A stretch of DNA of 64,000 nucleotides from Desmodus rotundus (GCF_022682495.2 NC_071399.1:6801342-6865341), one strand, 5' to 3'. Shown: positions 21,701 through 34,554, counted from the first letter of the stretch. Notes: generated by a model not told the origin, from the sequence alone. Translations and numbers: made by a program.

Positions 21701-22960
21701 TTTCAGCCTTTCTCTCGTACTGTTCGACAAGGTAAGTTGTACTTAAAGACTACACTTACAAGATTTTTAAATGAAAATTGCCTTCCTTCATTCCTGAATG
21801 TGGTTCCATGATCTCTCCTGTTCCAATTTTATCTTTCCCAGCATGGGTAGCTACAGTGATGACTAAGTGTCCTGGCAGAAAAAGTTAAGAGTACAGAAAA
21901 ATTCAAAGACAAATCAGATGACAGGTTTATAGGTCTTTTCTTTGTGATTTTTAGGACTCTATCATCAGACCATAAGACTTAGCCTCTTTAGCTGCCTGAT
22001 AGCTTGCAAAACTATGTAAACTGGACTGTAAACATTATTCTAAATTAAGATGCAATTAATTATATTAATAATAAAGTACTGATCTCAGTAATATTATTTG
22101 TTTTCTGCTGCCTCAGATATTATTTTTAACTGACTTTGTACAATTCTCGAGATATTGGGCAAATCCTCTAATATGTATGGGCTTCTGTTTCTGCTTATGG
22201 AGGTCCAGTGTGCCAGTCAGCACCTCACTGGACGTCACCCCTGACCTCAAGTCAGTGATGCAGGGCCCTCCCACAGGCTCCAAGTTCAGTCCCCCGAGAA
22301 AGGTTAGCACACAGTATATGCATCCCATTGGTGTCTCCTTACGTCCCTTATAGATGCCAGTGACAGACTCTGCTTCAATACCGTATTTGAGGAATCTGGC
22401 AGAATACATGTTATGACACAGAGTACAAAATCAATCAATATTTATTGAACAAAGAATTACCAATTCTGTGCCCAGGGCACAGGTTATGAACGATTCATGA
22501 ACGATTCATGTGGGAGAATGCATCTGAAGGTGTTTTGGAAACTGTGCTTATAGAAACAATGCATTACTTCGGTAATAAAATACAATACCCATGTTGAACT
22601 GTAAAGGTCCTTGAGGGTAAGTAGTAGTGAGGGTAAGACTCAAAGCTTTGAGGTTTTTCTTCAGTTTGGTGTGCATGGGATTTGCTGTTGTGGTTGTTTT
22701 GGCTTCAGTTATTGTTATCAGTTTTCACTTCTGAACTGAGCCTGGAATTATACACACATTATGTCCTCAAAAAATTATTGTTGTTGTCATTTGGTAATAA
22801 TACACTAAACTCAATGCCACTTTGTCGATTCCTCATCTACACTGGGTGTCCTAGTGTCCTCAGTCCTGGTACCCATGATTTTGTCTTGGGTTGTATCGCC
22901 TTTGGTAACTACAGGAATCTGTATGTGTAGACTGCCCATCTCTCTCACTGGGCGACGCGA
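21700..22960. other. Unique DNA with a short tandem duplication
   Basis: No gene. ATGAACGATTC is tandemly doubled at 22486-22507. 22940-23050 resembles an L2-type end (GAAGGTGGGGGCAGCCTCTG) but is too diverged to call. A 98-codon minus frame at 22113-22409 lacks any domain. Confidence 0.4.
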
Positions 22961-25560
22961 TTCCTGAAGGTGGGGGCAGCCTCTGTTTTGATAACCCTGT
23001 GGCTCGAGCATGTGAGACCATCCCTGTTACAATAGGAGTTGCTCCATAAGAGAAGGGAACCGAAGATTAAGGAAGGACACTGGAAGGGAAATAGGAATAA
23101 AATGATATGCTTAAATTATATTCAGTTACTGAAATCAATGAAACTAAGGTTCCATTAAGGCAACAGAAGATATCTAGCTGTGTGAGTACATCACCTCCTT
23201 CCAGCTTTCCAAACTGTACTTCTTTATTATTATTTTTTTATTTCTTTACCTATGGGGAGCAGGGACTTCCATACCAACACAAAGTTGAAAGAAAAAATTT
23301 TTATTTTTCAGATTACAAATTTTACATTGTTGGTGATGTATTCTCGTGTGAAATAGTACAAATAGAATTTTTTGAAGACTTCAGAAGTAGAAATAGATGG
23401 AACTTCGGTAGGTAATTGATGTAAGCCGCATGCAACTTAAATTGGACCTTAGATTCTCCACAGAAAGTGCACATTAAAAAAATAAGTGCCTGTGCCCTAG
23501 AAATGCAAAAACAAAAACAAAACCTAAGGCTTACATCCTTTAAACTGAAATCTTGGACTTTGTATTGCAAAAGCAAATGAGAAATGTCAAATAAAGTTCA
23601 AGGGCAAGTTATGCAAATGGAAAATTAATGGCTTTATTTTTCTCTATGTTAGGCATCATTTCCTAAACATTTGAAGCAAAGTGTATATTTAAGCCACATT
23701 TAGATTTATCTTTGACAACCTGTTAAAGAAAAATAGGAATTAAAATGCAATTTGTGTATATTCTTGTACTTCATACTATTTCTATCTACTTAGCATTAAT
23801 GTAGGGTGAGCTATTCTTTTAGAAAATGTCAAAAAGCACAAATTACTCAAAATGGTACTGTTGATTGTAAGTAGGCTGATGTGCCTTATACTAATGTAAT
23901 GAATTCTCTCACTAATAGGCCATACTGTTTCCCAGTTTTTCAAGATAATTTTAGTGACTCGTGGTCAGAACCAGAAGGGTAAGGAGAAAGCTTTCTCAGT
24001 GTAAAATATTTGAATGTATTTCTATGGCAGCTAGCTATTTCTCGAGGGCCACTTTAAATCTAAGTCAAGTCACAAATGGGTTGAGACTGGCAATCTCACT
24101 TTGTCCTTTGGAAAACTGTGTATCTCATGAGATCAGTATACGTTTTGACATAGTCGGCAGCCTGTGCTCGAGATAGGCTCTGAATCAACCGAGCTTGGAA
24201 ATTCAGTTTGCCTGGGGACTGACTGGCCTTTAAATAAAGAGGGTGGGTACTCTCTGGTAGAGCGATGGAAAAATCTCCCAACATCTATAATTTTGTGCAG
24301 ATTTCCATTGTAACAGGCAGTCTTGGTTTTGCGTCATCAACCACTCATAAAATGATTATACATGTACTTTTTAGAACAGAAGTATAATAAATGGGCTTTT
24401 AAGCTCACTTCAACACAAACCTTTTTCGAGTACTGAATTCATTACATATGGGTTTTTTTTTATTTCTCCCAGAAGATTATTTTTGCATTATCTTTCCAGC
24501 AACTCTGATCATGCAGAATACCACCTGCTGATCACACATCTCGATGACAGCCACTGCACATGGCTAATGGTGGCACCTCGCTCTTGAGAATGGATGACGC
24601 CGGTAGCCTGATGCAGCCCAGGGGTACAAAGGGCCTGCTCAGAGAGGGTATGATGAAGCTACTTAGAAACAGGGAGACCCAAATTAAGAATAAGTAAATG
24701 TGTAAGCAATTACCCATGGACACACACTACCTTAAAATAATTGGAACCACTGTGCACATGGCTTCGAGCTGCCCGATTCTTGCTATCAACTCGCTTGCTC
24801 ACTTCTGTGCTACATAAAGGGGAGGGGGCAGGGCAGCGCCTGTGCAAGCTGGACTTCAGTGGGGACAGGCAACCATTTTCCATTGTTTTGGATGCTGCAA
24901 TTTTTTCTGCCTTTTAAAATGGCTTTGGACCCTTGCCCGCAGAAATGTGGGTGAAGGAAAAAAACTTATTTTCAAGTTACCGAACATGATTTAAAAATAC
25001 ACATATTTTTAAATGTTTCAAGCTGTCTGAATGGGAAAAGTATATTGTCTCTATAGGATACTCTGGAATATCTATTATGTGGGATATTTCATTATAATTT
25101 CTCGAAAATTGCTTTGAAAGAATTAAAATCTTGCTTGCTTCACTGTCAGCCTCCTACTACTAAATTACTAAATTTCACTTTCTGCTTATAATGGTCACCT
25201 GTTAATACTGGTCTTGAAAATGTAAAATTTAAATTTTAGGCCAAAATTTGTATTCAGTGTAAGTGAAACTATTAAACTAAAGCCCAGCACTGGCCGAGTG
25301 AGAGAAAGGGAAAGAAAAAAGAAGGAAGAAATACAGACAGACACTTAGTCTACTAACATGATTACAGTATGATTTTTAGAATCACTGTATTATTAGAAAA
25401 AGGTTACAGGCGGGTTAAACGATACGGAGGTAGTGCTCCTATCTGTACGTATGTATAACGTAAACTAGACATAAACAAGGCGCTTAAAACACTCGTACTA
25501 CATTTTAAGTGATTCTAATTGCCTCTCCCACGCTGATTTCAATGCATCCAAATCATTTTT
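22960..25560. other. Long unique AT-rich stretch
   Basis: No confident repeat, gene or RNA across 2.6 kb. A 16-nt perfect palindrome TAAAATTTAAATTTTA lies at 25223-25238. All open frames are 102 codons or fewer with no domain. The scarcity of recognisable repeats over this length is itself notable, though old unrecognised repeats may be present. Confidence 0.35.
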
Positions 25561-26020
25561 ATCATATAAATGAAGTTTGAAAATGTCAGCCAAAATCCAA
25601 ATTCCAGAATTTTATTAACAGCGAATTGGGAAGTGAAGCGCTTGTGATATGGGTGAGCAGATCCGATCCCTCCACCCCTTGCGTGTGGGTTGACGACTGA
25701 TTTATCTGCGTCACTGTCAACCTGCTGGTGGCCACAGCGGGAGAGTCATTGTGTCTGTTCCCAGTGGCGGACACCGTGCAGGAACCTTTGCTTCCTCACC
25801 GAATGCACTTAGGGAAGGAATCCGCTGTCGACGAAGCCGGTTGTATCAGTGCCAAACGATATCCAGCTGTAGAGCTTAAGAGCCCATTATCTCACACGCG
25901 ATAAAACAAACCAGCCTGTTACACGGCGTGATAATCACCTTCACGCACACGCACAAATCAGCTGCTCGCTCTCCACCTCCAAAGTAAAGCTTATAATCAC
26001 AGCGAACTGTACAGAAGACA
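25560..26020. promoter_or_regulatory. Candidate conserved non-coding block, CpG-retaining
   Basis: Roughly twenty CpGs survive in 460 bases of otherwise CpG-poor DNA (GCTGTCGACGAAGCCGG, CACACGCGATAAAAC, ACACGGCGTGATAATC, TTCACGCACACGC). Motif-like words include CGATATCCAGCTG, GATAAAACAAACC and GTGATAATCACC. It contains no recognised repeat. The 62-codon minus frame at 25586-25774 is not convincing coding DNA. Confidence 0.35.
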
Positions 26021-27250
26021 TTTGAGTGATGCCTAAAATAAGAGGCACTTCGTTCTTGCCAGGTTTTTATATCTCAAAATTTAAATGCCAGTACTCAAAT
26101 ACCAATCTCCTTATCAACATGGAGACTAGAGGAAATGAAATAATGACACGTAAAGATTTTTAAAATGAACCTCCATCTCCCTGATGAGCGGTTTTCTTTG
26201 ACATCGAATTGTGAAGGCCACTCAGATGAGAGCACTTCTCCCCTTCCACCCCATCCCTCGATTTTCCACGCGTCTCAAGACTTTCCAGACGGTGAAGTGG
26301 CTCAGATTGAATGCCTCAACGTGGACTGTGGACTGTGAGCTGGTTTCTTTGAATACATCTTAGAATCGGTTTCTTTGAAGCAACAGCATATTACCAGTGT
26401 AGAAAGAGAAATAATTAGATTTGGCCATACCCTGGTACCCGACCTGCCTCCAACAGATGGGCAGGTCAGCCCTTCAGTAGCTGTAAAGAAATGAAATGCA
26501 AAATAATGCTGTACTTCAGGAAGACAAGCAATATATTTAAATAAATCCATCACTAGTTGAATATAATGAAGATTCTAATGGCATAGTTTTGTTTTCTAAA
26601 CTTTCCTCTCCCCCCACCTCTCTCTCTCTCTCTCTCTCTCCACTTTAAGTCTGTTGTATAATTCCTCAGAGCCAATGCTGCACACAGCAAAATTTTTTGT
26701 TGTTAAGTTTCAAAGCTGAACTTGCCTAGAAGAATGGAGAAGTTTCTTTTTAAACTTTGATCTCATCAAGTTTCCACTCCGGAAAGGGATAGAGACTCAA
26801 CAGGCCAAATCTGGCCCTGATCCCTCAGAAAATACAGTAATTTGAATTCAGAGAGAATTGGGATTTTTGCATATATGAAGAGTATGTTGGCCTCATAGCT
26901 TCAATCAACAAGCTCTGAGCCTGTATGGCCCAAAGTAAGTCCTTCAGTGAACTGTATATATTAAACCCAGGTCGCCATCTTCAAAGGGCCCCAGCAGTGG
27001 AGGGAACACCAAGATGAAAGGCTTGGTGAGAAGAGATAATTAAAACTTAATAGATGCTTGTTGTATAAGTAGGTGCAAAGAAAAATGATCACTTAGGTAT
27101 TCACAAGGAATTTATAAAGAGTTCTATGTGTTATGAGTAATTAATTTTGGATAGTTAACACTAGGAAGATGACCCCTAAAATATGGGGGTCAAGGCTAAA
27201 TGCCCAACTCTCTCTTCTCTTATGTTATATGGGGTGTTTTATGCTCAATG
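26020..27250. other. Unique DNA with a CT microsatellite
   Basis: 26617-26641 is a (CT)n tract of about 12 units preceded by a C run. The remainder is unclassified, including the 83-codon minus frame at 26302-26553. Confidence 0.4.
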
Positions 27251-27251
27251 T

Positions 27252-27265
27252 AAAAAAAAAAAAAA
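27252..27265 (+). repeat. A-rich homopolymer
   Basis: Fourteen adenines. The sequence before it (CTTATGTTATATGGGGTGTT) does not match a retroposon I recognise. Confidence 0.6.
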
Positions 27266-29520
27266 GACACTAGATCCAAGGAAACCAAAGAAAAGCTGAC
27301 CTCTTCTAAAATTTTCTATGGAATTGATTCAGATTAAAGCAATGACCTTCTGATTTTATGAGGTCTCTCCTAAAAGGCCGCCAAAGATTAAAGGGCCTCA
27401 TATGTAGTTTGGAAAAAAAATAGACTCATTAGGGCCTTTGACCAGATGGTGACAGAAAATAGAAACATCTCTTGCCTTGGGTGGTGGCCACAGAGGCGTC
27501 TGCTCCAATTGCCCTCAGCCACAGCCTCTCGGGAAACGGCCGGTCCCCCCACAGAGTGAGACACGGACTTAGGGTGTCAGAGAGATGAGGGGCAATTTGA
27601 CAAAGCTTTCAGAACTTCAATCTCCAGTAAGCTACTGGCTCTGTCTAGTGGCAGGTGCTTTTGTTTGTGAGTGTCAGATGACTCCAGTGTGAGTGAGCTT
27701 TTTCAAACACACCGTTTGAGGAAAAGTCTCGCTGTGTTCTTTTCCTTTGTCATTCACGCGTCTCTATGGTACAGTAGCATTGCTTTCTTTTCTCCCAACC
27801 CACCCTTCCCTCCTCAGTTCTGTCCTTCCTCTCATCTCCCCCAGCGCTCTAAGCTTCTTAATGTGGCTAGAAAAATAGTCATTCTGATAGCACATTGTGA
27901 ATATGCTGATGGAGTTATTCACTTCTCCTCTATACGATGTTCTGATGTTCCTTGTATAGAGTAGACACTGCTGAGTACTGTCAGCACAGGACTGGTACCA
28001 GCAGGAACTCAGCTGTAAAACATGCACTTGTCACAGGGAGAGATACAGGGACAAACACCGAGAAAGACAAACATGAAAATTCAAATGGAAAGAGAAGGGA
28101 AAGGAAGATTTACATGGACTGGTTGGGTTTGGGGACCCTCTGTTTGGAACGCTAGACCCCTGTCACGAAAAAGTGCCCCAGGGAAGCTGCACAAATGACC
28201 TTCAGCCTTTTTCTTAACAATTAGAAGTCTCCAACAATGAAACTCGTGGAGAGCGCTTCTTAGAAAAGTCACAGTCGGAACACAACAGTTAAAAACCAAA
28301 CCCTCAAACTTAAAAATCTTACATTTTCTTTTGAACATTTTAAATATTTCCTGATACAAGTTTGCTGTAGTAAAAACTTAATTACAAAACTATGAGGCGG
28401 TAAGCAGGTCATAATCAGCACTCCCAGCTGGAAAAATGAAAAGTTACTTTTTCCTAAAGAAAAAAAGGAAACATCCATCACAGTGAGTCACATTCTCAGT
28501 ACCGGTCCTTCCTCGTCCTCTTCCTTCCAGAGATGAGAGACCACAGGACTTCTTAGAGGAGTGGGGGCTTTGAACAAGGTAATAAAAGCCCTGAAGGGTT
28601 TACCTTTTGTAATGGACATACAAAAGTAGAGAGTGCATTTTTGCCCATCTTGTTTCATCTTTTCACTCCACAGCATTTATTTATTATGTATTTGTCGCTG
28701 AAGTATGTCAAAGCAAATCATTCATCTACAAGTTCTTCAAATAGTGTCAATCAGGGCAAACTTCTTGGCTTGCTTTCCTGATCCCACCTCGCCCTTATCA
28801 GGCCTTATACAAAACGAGTGCCTCGTATAGGCTAACGTTCTCTCCTTATTGGAATTTCTCCCAGGGTCTCAAACATCTTTTTTCTCTCATGCCTATTGTA
28901 GTCTATAATTACCCCCTTCCCTGTTTAGTGCCATTTATTTGTTGAGGAGATACAGGACTTTTTTCTTTAGGCACGAAATTCCGGACAGGTGGTGCTCAGT
29001 ATCTTCCATTACCTCTCAACAGTTGTCCCACTGGAGGGATGCTCAGCTGGATCGGTGGTTAGATGTTATCCCGATCCATCCCTTGTAAAGATCCCTGTCC
29101 TTTCACCTAAAAGCCTTAATGTCCTTGGATGATTATCAGCTAGGCCCACTCTTGCATTGGGCATTACAAAATAGTAACTTTTTACATCTATCACTCTGTA
29201 TGAATTTATTAAAATGCCTGCATATCCATCTGACTGTAAACCAGAAGCTCTGTCCTTTTTTTCCAAGATAACAAAGAATACAGTTAGTCGTGCCGCCAGT
29301 GGAAGCCGCAGACTCTGTGAGGTGCCCGCCGGCCTGAGAAGGGGGGAACTAGATACCATGTGGAGGAAAGGGAGTTACGCCAGGAGATTTCTGCAACGAT
29401 ATCAAGGCAATCTCTGTACCATTACATTTTGGCTGGTGGGGGTGGAGGAAAATCGTGCCCCGGTCCTGAGTGGTGCCTGTAGATATTTGTTATAGAGTCC
29501 CACGGAGGGGTATTTCTCTT
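27266..29520. other. Unique DNA
   Basis: No confident repeat or gene. 28760-29000 has weak L2-like CT-rich texture. Overlapping frames at 27671-28155 and 29066-29495 on opposite strands show no domain, signal or splice context that I can support. Confidence 0.35.
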
Positions 29521-29900
29521 TACCTAATGCTGCGAAGGTGCACTCCAGGCTCTCCACAGATTTCCTCTATTACATTCACTCAGAAGGCCACAGCTCCTGT
29601 TGAGCCAATTTCTCACTTTATATAAAAGTCCAGCAGGCAGAAGGCTGAAAAATCCATTCAAGATTTTACTTGGTGTCTTCTGTCTTCTCCAAATAGAGCC
29701 AATCCGGGAGAATAAAATGGGCGCTGAAATAAGCTTATCTCCCAGAAGGCCCAAGGGCAAATGGAAAGGTTCTGGCGAAGAATTAGTAAAGGCTCCGAGA
29801 ATGAAATAAATGCTTGTTTCAAATGTAATTTGAAACCATTGTGGACTAACACCGACCTATTCTCTGAGAGAATAAAAACAAGTCCATCTTTTCAAAGCGC
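29520..29900. promoter_or_regulatory. Candidate conserved non-coding block
   Basis: Repeat-free; contains CACTTTATATAAAAGTCCAG (TATA-like word), CCAATCCGGGAGAATAAAAT, GAAATAAGCTTATCTCCCAG and CAAATGTAATTTGAAACCAT. Opposed frames (29524-29760 minus, 29600-29809 plus) cancel each other as coding evidence. A cryptic promoter is possible, but no transcript can be defined. Confidence 0.22.
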
Positions 29901-30090
29901 AAGGCCCTTTCCACAATAGCTAGTAAATTGACTCCTAGCTCTGCCGGGCCCTCAGACGCAAAAGCAGCAAAACATTGTTTTTACCTGAGTGATGAAGGCT
30001 CTTCTGTGACCACCTGTGCCCCCTATTAGAGTGACAAAGGGAAAGGATGCCATTTCTCTGGCCCCTGCAGAACTCCCTGGGAAGACTGAA

Positions 30091-30157
30091 TTCCTCTCCC
30101 TCCTCCTCTCCCTTCTCTCTCTCCTTTTCCCCCCCTCTCTCCACCCCCCTCCCCCCA
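30091..30157 (+). repeat. Polypyrimidine tract
   Basis: 52 uninterrupted pyrimidines (30091-30142), one A, then 14 more. Low-complexity DNA of this kind can form triplex (H-DNA) in vitro. The purine-rich complement drives the low-complexity E/R/G-rich minus frames here (29935-30314), which are not genes. Confidence 0.9.
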
Positions 30158-30164
30158 AGGAGAT

Positions 30165-30395
30165 ACTAAAAGCCATGTAATAGACCCACAGGCTTTGGAG
30201 ACAGGGAGAACCAGACGTAAACCGAGGTCCACCTGCCCATCGTGTGTCTGTACCCAGTTTCCTCTTGTGTAAGACTGAGGTTAAAACACTTACTTCCCAG
30301 GACCGCGGCACCATCTGGAATTACCTGGGATGGAGCACAGCGCCTAGAACATGCGGGATTCTCACTAAGGGACCCAATAAATGGTCTTTACTAGG
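30165..30395 (+). repeat. MIR SINE
   Basis: Sense MIR order: CACAGGCTTTGGAGACAGGG, CAGTTTCCTCTTGTGTAAGA, GGTTAAAACACTTACTTCCC, GGAGCACAGCGCCTAGAACA, and a CAATAAATGG end. A fairly complete but diverged copy. Confidence 0.65.
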
Positions 30396-30399
30396 CTGA

Positions 30400-31490
30400 C
30401 ATTTAGAGAATGTCCAATTCCAGAACCACGTTAAAACCTAGCAAATGGAGTTTTTAAACAAGATTTGCTGCCTTCTCCATGGGGTAGAGAGCATCTTGCC
30501 TGCATGCTGTCACTTCTCATCCCTGGTTTGGAACTTGCCATGTGCTCATGGCCTCTCTCAGGCAGAATACGAGAGCCAGTTTAAAATCCCTAAAACATCT
30601 CCCTGTGACACAGCACAAACTCAGACCTAAGAGATTGTTCGTTGCTGTCTAGCATGCCAGGGGAGGTAAGATTCTTCCTACTCAGAGCCACTGCTAGGGC
30701 TGAAGTGGCTCAGTCCCACTTCCAAGCTCACTTCTGGATGAAGACCAACAATATCCCACCAGTTTGGGCTGCTCAGTGCAAGCTTTCACCAGAGTCTCGC
30801 TTGACACAGCTGGGCTTTCGCCTTCCTGCAAGGCCCACACTCACCCTCTCCAAGGCAGTGACAGTGCCTTCTCCTCTGCAGTCCTTTCCCAAGGGCTGGC
30901 ACTCCGCTCCTAAATTCTAGCCCATTGGTTCGAGCCCCGCTACATACTGACAGATTTCCTTCAGGTCCTGGCATTCTGGGTACCACAGGACCTCAGAGGT
31001 TCCTCTGTCTCTCCATCCCTGATGACAGATGGATGGTACCCAACCACTGCGTTCCCCTGAGATGTCTGTTTGCTTGGATTGAGCCCTCTTGTCACCCTAC
31101 TTTGTGGAGATTGCTCATGGCCCAAAGCTTCCTTCAGCATCTGCAGGTTAAGGTGGGTGCCCAGAACCTAGATCACCCTTCTTGCCTCCCCCAACAGCTC
31201 CCGACCGCTCATTCTGGGGGGACACTTGAGCCAAAACATCTTCATTTAGAACTGAGATTTGGAACGTGTTTGGCACTGCCTGCTGCCAGGTGAGGGTCAT
31301 GTCCTCACCAGCAGGGAGGTGGAGACCTCGGGTCAGGAATCTCGGACCCTTGACAGCTCCTGCCCCAATGGCAAGAAGCAAGGCCAGAGCCTGCCTTTTC
31401 CCTGGACTCGTTGGATAGCTACAAGAATTTTTGTCTTGGCTCATAAAACCAAAACTCATTGACAAAAACCTTCTAGAATGTTATTAGTTA
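30400..31490. other. GC-richer unclassified block
   Basis: 30640-31430 is clearly more GC-rich than its surroundings, with overlapping frames on both strands (92, 122, 105 and 67 codons). None shows a domain. The composition could reflect an unrecognised LTR or a diverged retrosequence. I see no LTR termini, polyadenylation signal or TSD. Confidence 0.3.
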
Positions 31491-31493
31491 ACC

Positions 31494-31512
31494 AAAAAAA
31501 AAAAAAAAAAAA
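31494..31512 (+). repeat. A-rich homopolymer (19 A)
   Basis: Nineteen adenines after TTAGTTAACC. It directly follows the GC-richer block and could be a retroposed tail, but no source transcript or TSD is recognised. Confidence 0.8.
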
Positions 31513-31599
31513 CCCAGAATTTTTTTAATGAAAAGAAAAATGTCCAATAAGCATACCACCCACAGGTAATTGTCATGACTACTTCAGAGTATTTTTTTT

Positions 31600-31770
31600 C
31601 AATTCCTAGGGTATAAAACTTCAGATATATAAAATGATTAAATTCTAGAGATCTGCTGTGCAACACTGTGTCCATAGTTCACACTACTGTACTGCACACT
31701 TACAGATTTGTTAGGATGGCAGCCCTCCTTTCAGGTGTCCTTACCGCAGCTGTAAAACATTAGAATCATC
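31600..31770 (+). repeat. Old L1 3' UTR fragment, with AT/CA repeat beyond
   Basis: GGGTATAAAACTTCAG, then CTAGAGATCTGCTGTGCAAC, ACTGTGTCCATAGTTCACAC, TACTGTACTGCACACTTACA and GATTTGTTAGGATGGCA match the L1M 3' UTR ('ctagagatctgctgtacaacattgtacctatagtcaacaatactg'). From 31772 an ACATA/CA-rich patch ends in (AT)n at about 31808-31831. Confidence 0.65.
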
Positions 31771-31834
31771 ATATACACATAGACACACATATATGCACAT
31801 ACATGTGCATATATATATATATATATATATATTT

Positions 31835-33790
31835 AAATCTTGGAGTTAGTTTATAAATTTCTTCACTTCAAACAAGGATGAAAAGTTACAGGATGCAGAG
31901 AATCCAATTTATTGTTTTACTGCTACACATGTGATAAATGTTGACTAAAATATATTGATAATCACTTGCAAACTTGACTGTGATTATGAAAAATTATTTG
32001 TCAGACATGCTTTGTAGCAATGCTGACAACTATGTTGAGTCTTTCAAAGACCTTATAGTTCACTCATTGGAAAATTCCACTTTAACCTCTTTTCCTATCA
32101 CAACACACGAGCCGAGTTATTTCACGTCTCCACGTTTCTGGGTCTTCCTTTTCAAAATTGGAATATTGATCTATACTGATCATGAAGTACAGTAATGTCT
32201 GTCTCACCAGTCTTTTCAACTTTTTGCCACCACCAAACGCATGACCCATGCCATCTTTACGGACAGCTCACAGCATGAGCGTGAGCTGTGATAGCCATTG
32301 TATCTCTGTAACGTAAGGAAGGGTGTTAGGATGCAAATGAATGCGGATCAGTTCAGGAATCCTAAAGATAGAAAATACGGAACGTTTATTAAATGAAATT
32401 GACCAGTGTTCCATCACAAAGATGTTGAATTCTATGGTGTTAAAATGCATGATAAGTTGGTAAGTGACGAACCAAATAAAGTGCTATTATTTCAGTAATT
32501 GTATTCAAGTGGAAGGTCGATTTCTCACTTTGCAGAAATCTCACCCAGGTGGGTAAACATTTTGCAAGTTTGAATACCACCTGACAAGAAACAATTAAGA
32601 AATTCAGTATTTAATTTGTTAATTTGTTACCTGATTTAAATTAAAGATGAATTAAACTGTGTTCTATTAGCAAGATTCAAGTAAACAAGGTTTAGAGAAG
32701 TAGAAGTGAGTTCCTTTGTAACTGATTTTAATTATAAAATAAGTTTCAAAGACAGCTCTTCATTTTTCCACTTAGAATGATTGAGAAAGCAAATCTCTGA
32801 GCCATGTTGCAAGCTTTGAAATAACACCTTCATCGCAAATACGTGCTTATTATAAAAGCTAAATTGTATTCTTCTAGGCATAAATTCTGACTTTTATTGA
32901 TTCAGAAAACTGAATTACCAGTAGTCATTTAAGTAAGAATGAGCAGTAAAATATGTAAATGAATAATTTCTATATGTGACATTTATAATATATGTAAAAA
33001 TGAATTATAATTAATAGGAATTCCCTGTCAATTTCCCTGGCAAATTACATGACTATGATTAAAAGGCTACTCAGTGGTATAATTAAGTTTTTTAAACTAC
33101 CTAAAATTATTTCATCATTGCTGAGGTTACAGTTTTTTGATAGAAACTTTATCCCAACTATCAAGATAAAAAAAAATTCTCTTTTGTCTATCATCTTAAA
33201 ACTTTCCCTTCCTGTGGTTCAAGCTGAAAGAGAATGCATCTGTTTAACATCAAGCAGTTTTTAGAACTCTCCTTGAGAATTTTTCCATCTTCAGTGATTC
33301 ATAACCAACACCTTTATGTGATCATATGATATGTCTTTTCAAGTCTACATTTTAAAGTTGGTCCTGGGACCCACTTAATCAGACTTGCAGAGACCCGTGG
33401 TCTCTCCTTTCTGTCCTTTGCCCGCCTCCCCCTTGCGTTTGTCCCAGCATTTTTCCGCCCGCTCTGCCGCTCCCACTCAAACCGTGCTTTGCCTGCATGC
33501 CTTTGACCAAAAGGATAACCCTGAGTTTGCTCCATACCATGTGTTTGGAGACTTTAAAATAAATAAAAGGAAACACTACTTTATGTGAGCTTTAAATGCA
33601 TGCCCCACAACAGTGCCAAAAAAGTTGGGAGAGGAGGATTTAAAGATTTTCTTATACTACCATTTTATCATGGGAGATTTCTAAATGATATTTGGGAGAT
33701 AAAAAAGATTGTCATGGAATTAGCATTTATTATCCAGGACAACGGGTTATATGTTTTTAGGTCAGAAGTGGAATTGGGAAAAGAAGAACA
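31835..33790. other. Unique AT-rich DNA
   Basis: No confident repeat or gene. 32200-32480 (GGACAGCTCACAGCATGAGC, GATGCAAATGAATGCGGATC, which contains ATGCAAAT) has enhancer-like texture. Frames at 31974-32195, 33049-33264 and 33314-33588 carry no domain. Confidence 0.35.
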
Positions 33791-33794
33791 AGCC

Positions 33795-33895
33795 CTTTCA
33801 GCCTAGGGACTAGATTTGTCCTGCTTGCTGTTTTATGCTCTGCATCTAGGAAGGTGCCTGGCATGCAGCGGGCATGCAAAAAAGTGTTTATGAAA
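33795..33895 (+). repeat. L2-like LINE 3' end
   Basis: GACTAGATTTGTCCTGCTTG, TTTTATGCTCTGCATCTAGG and AAGGTGCCTGGCATGCAGCG with a terminal GTTTATGAAAGAA follow the L2 terminus order. Short and diverged. Confidence 0.5.
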
Positions 33896-33899
33896 GAAA

Positions 33900-34550
33900 C
33901 AAACAACAATAGAGGGAGGAAGAGGAAAGAATGAGGAAGAGCAGGAGAACGGGAAAATATCCTTCTCCCAAACCGGGAGGCAGCCATTCTTGAAAACATC
34001 ACGATGAGTAGGTGTTATGGCCCGGACTGTCTGAGGGAGTCAGCAAAGGTTACCAAAAACAGCAATAGGTTGTTTTTAAAGTAATTAATAATTCCTTCAT
34101 CCCCATGCCCATCTATTGTGTTATTTACTATGTCCAGCTTCCCTAGCAATTTACCTTCTCCTTGCCCACCTCTGGGGCAAGGCCCAGGGTGGAAACCCTT
34201 CAACCAAAAAGTGACCGCCTTAGTGGGACCCAGTTACAAAATTCTACCACGAAAGGCTCAGGGACGTGTCCTGGAGGGGCAGACTAGGAGGACAGCCACC
34301 GTAGTGCCCTGCCTAGCAGGCTTCCCCATTTTAAAACCAGAAATAAAAGTTATTTGGGGCTTAGGCCCTCTCTTTTACCCTCACCTCCCAAAAAACAGAG
34401 CAAAAGCATTCACAAGAATACGTGGGCTGTCAGATACGAAATTTACTTACAGGCCGAACAGAACTGTGCTTGAGAGCACAGCTTGGACAGCCTGGTTTCC
34501 CAGTCCCATCCCGCCCCCTCCCAAGTCTGCAAGGATGCACAGGACACCAG
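33900..34550. other. Unique DNA
   Basis: Carries a 157-codon plus frame (34118-34591) that is proline-rich, has no recognisable domain or signal peptide, and runs into a MIR. I do not call it a gene. Confidence 0.4.
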
Positions 34551-34554
34551 GCCT

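Noticed and set aside
29600..29640. TATATAAAAG as a TATA box
   Set aside because: No initiator, CpG island, or downstream exon is visible, so a promoter cannot be supported.
31494..31512. Poly-A run as proof of a processed pseudogene
   Set aside because: No matching coding sequence upstream and no target-site duplication were recognised.
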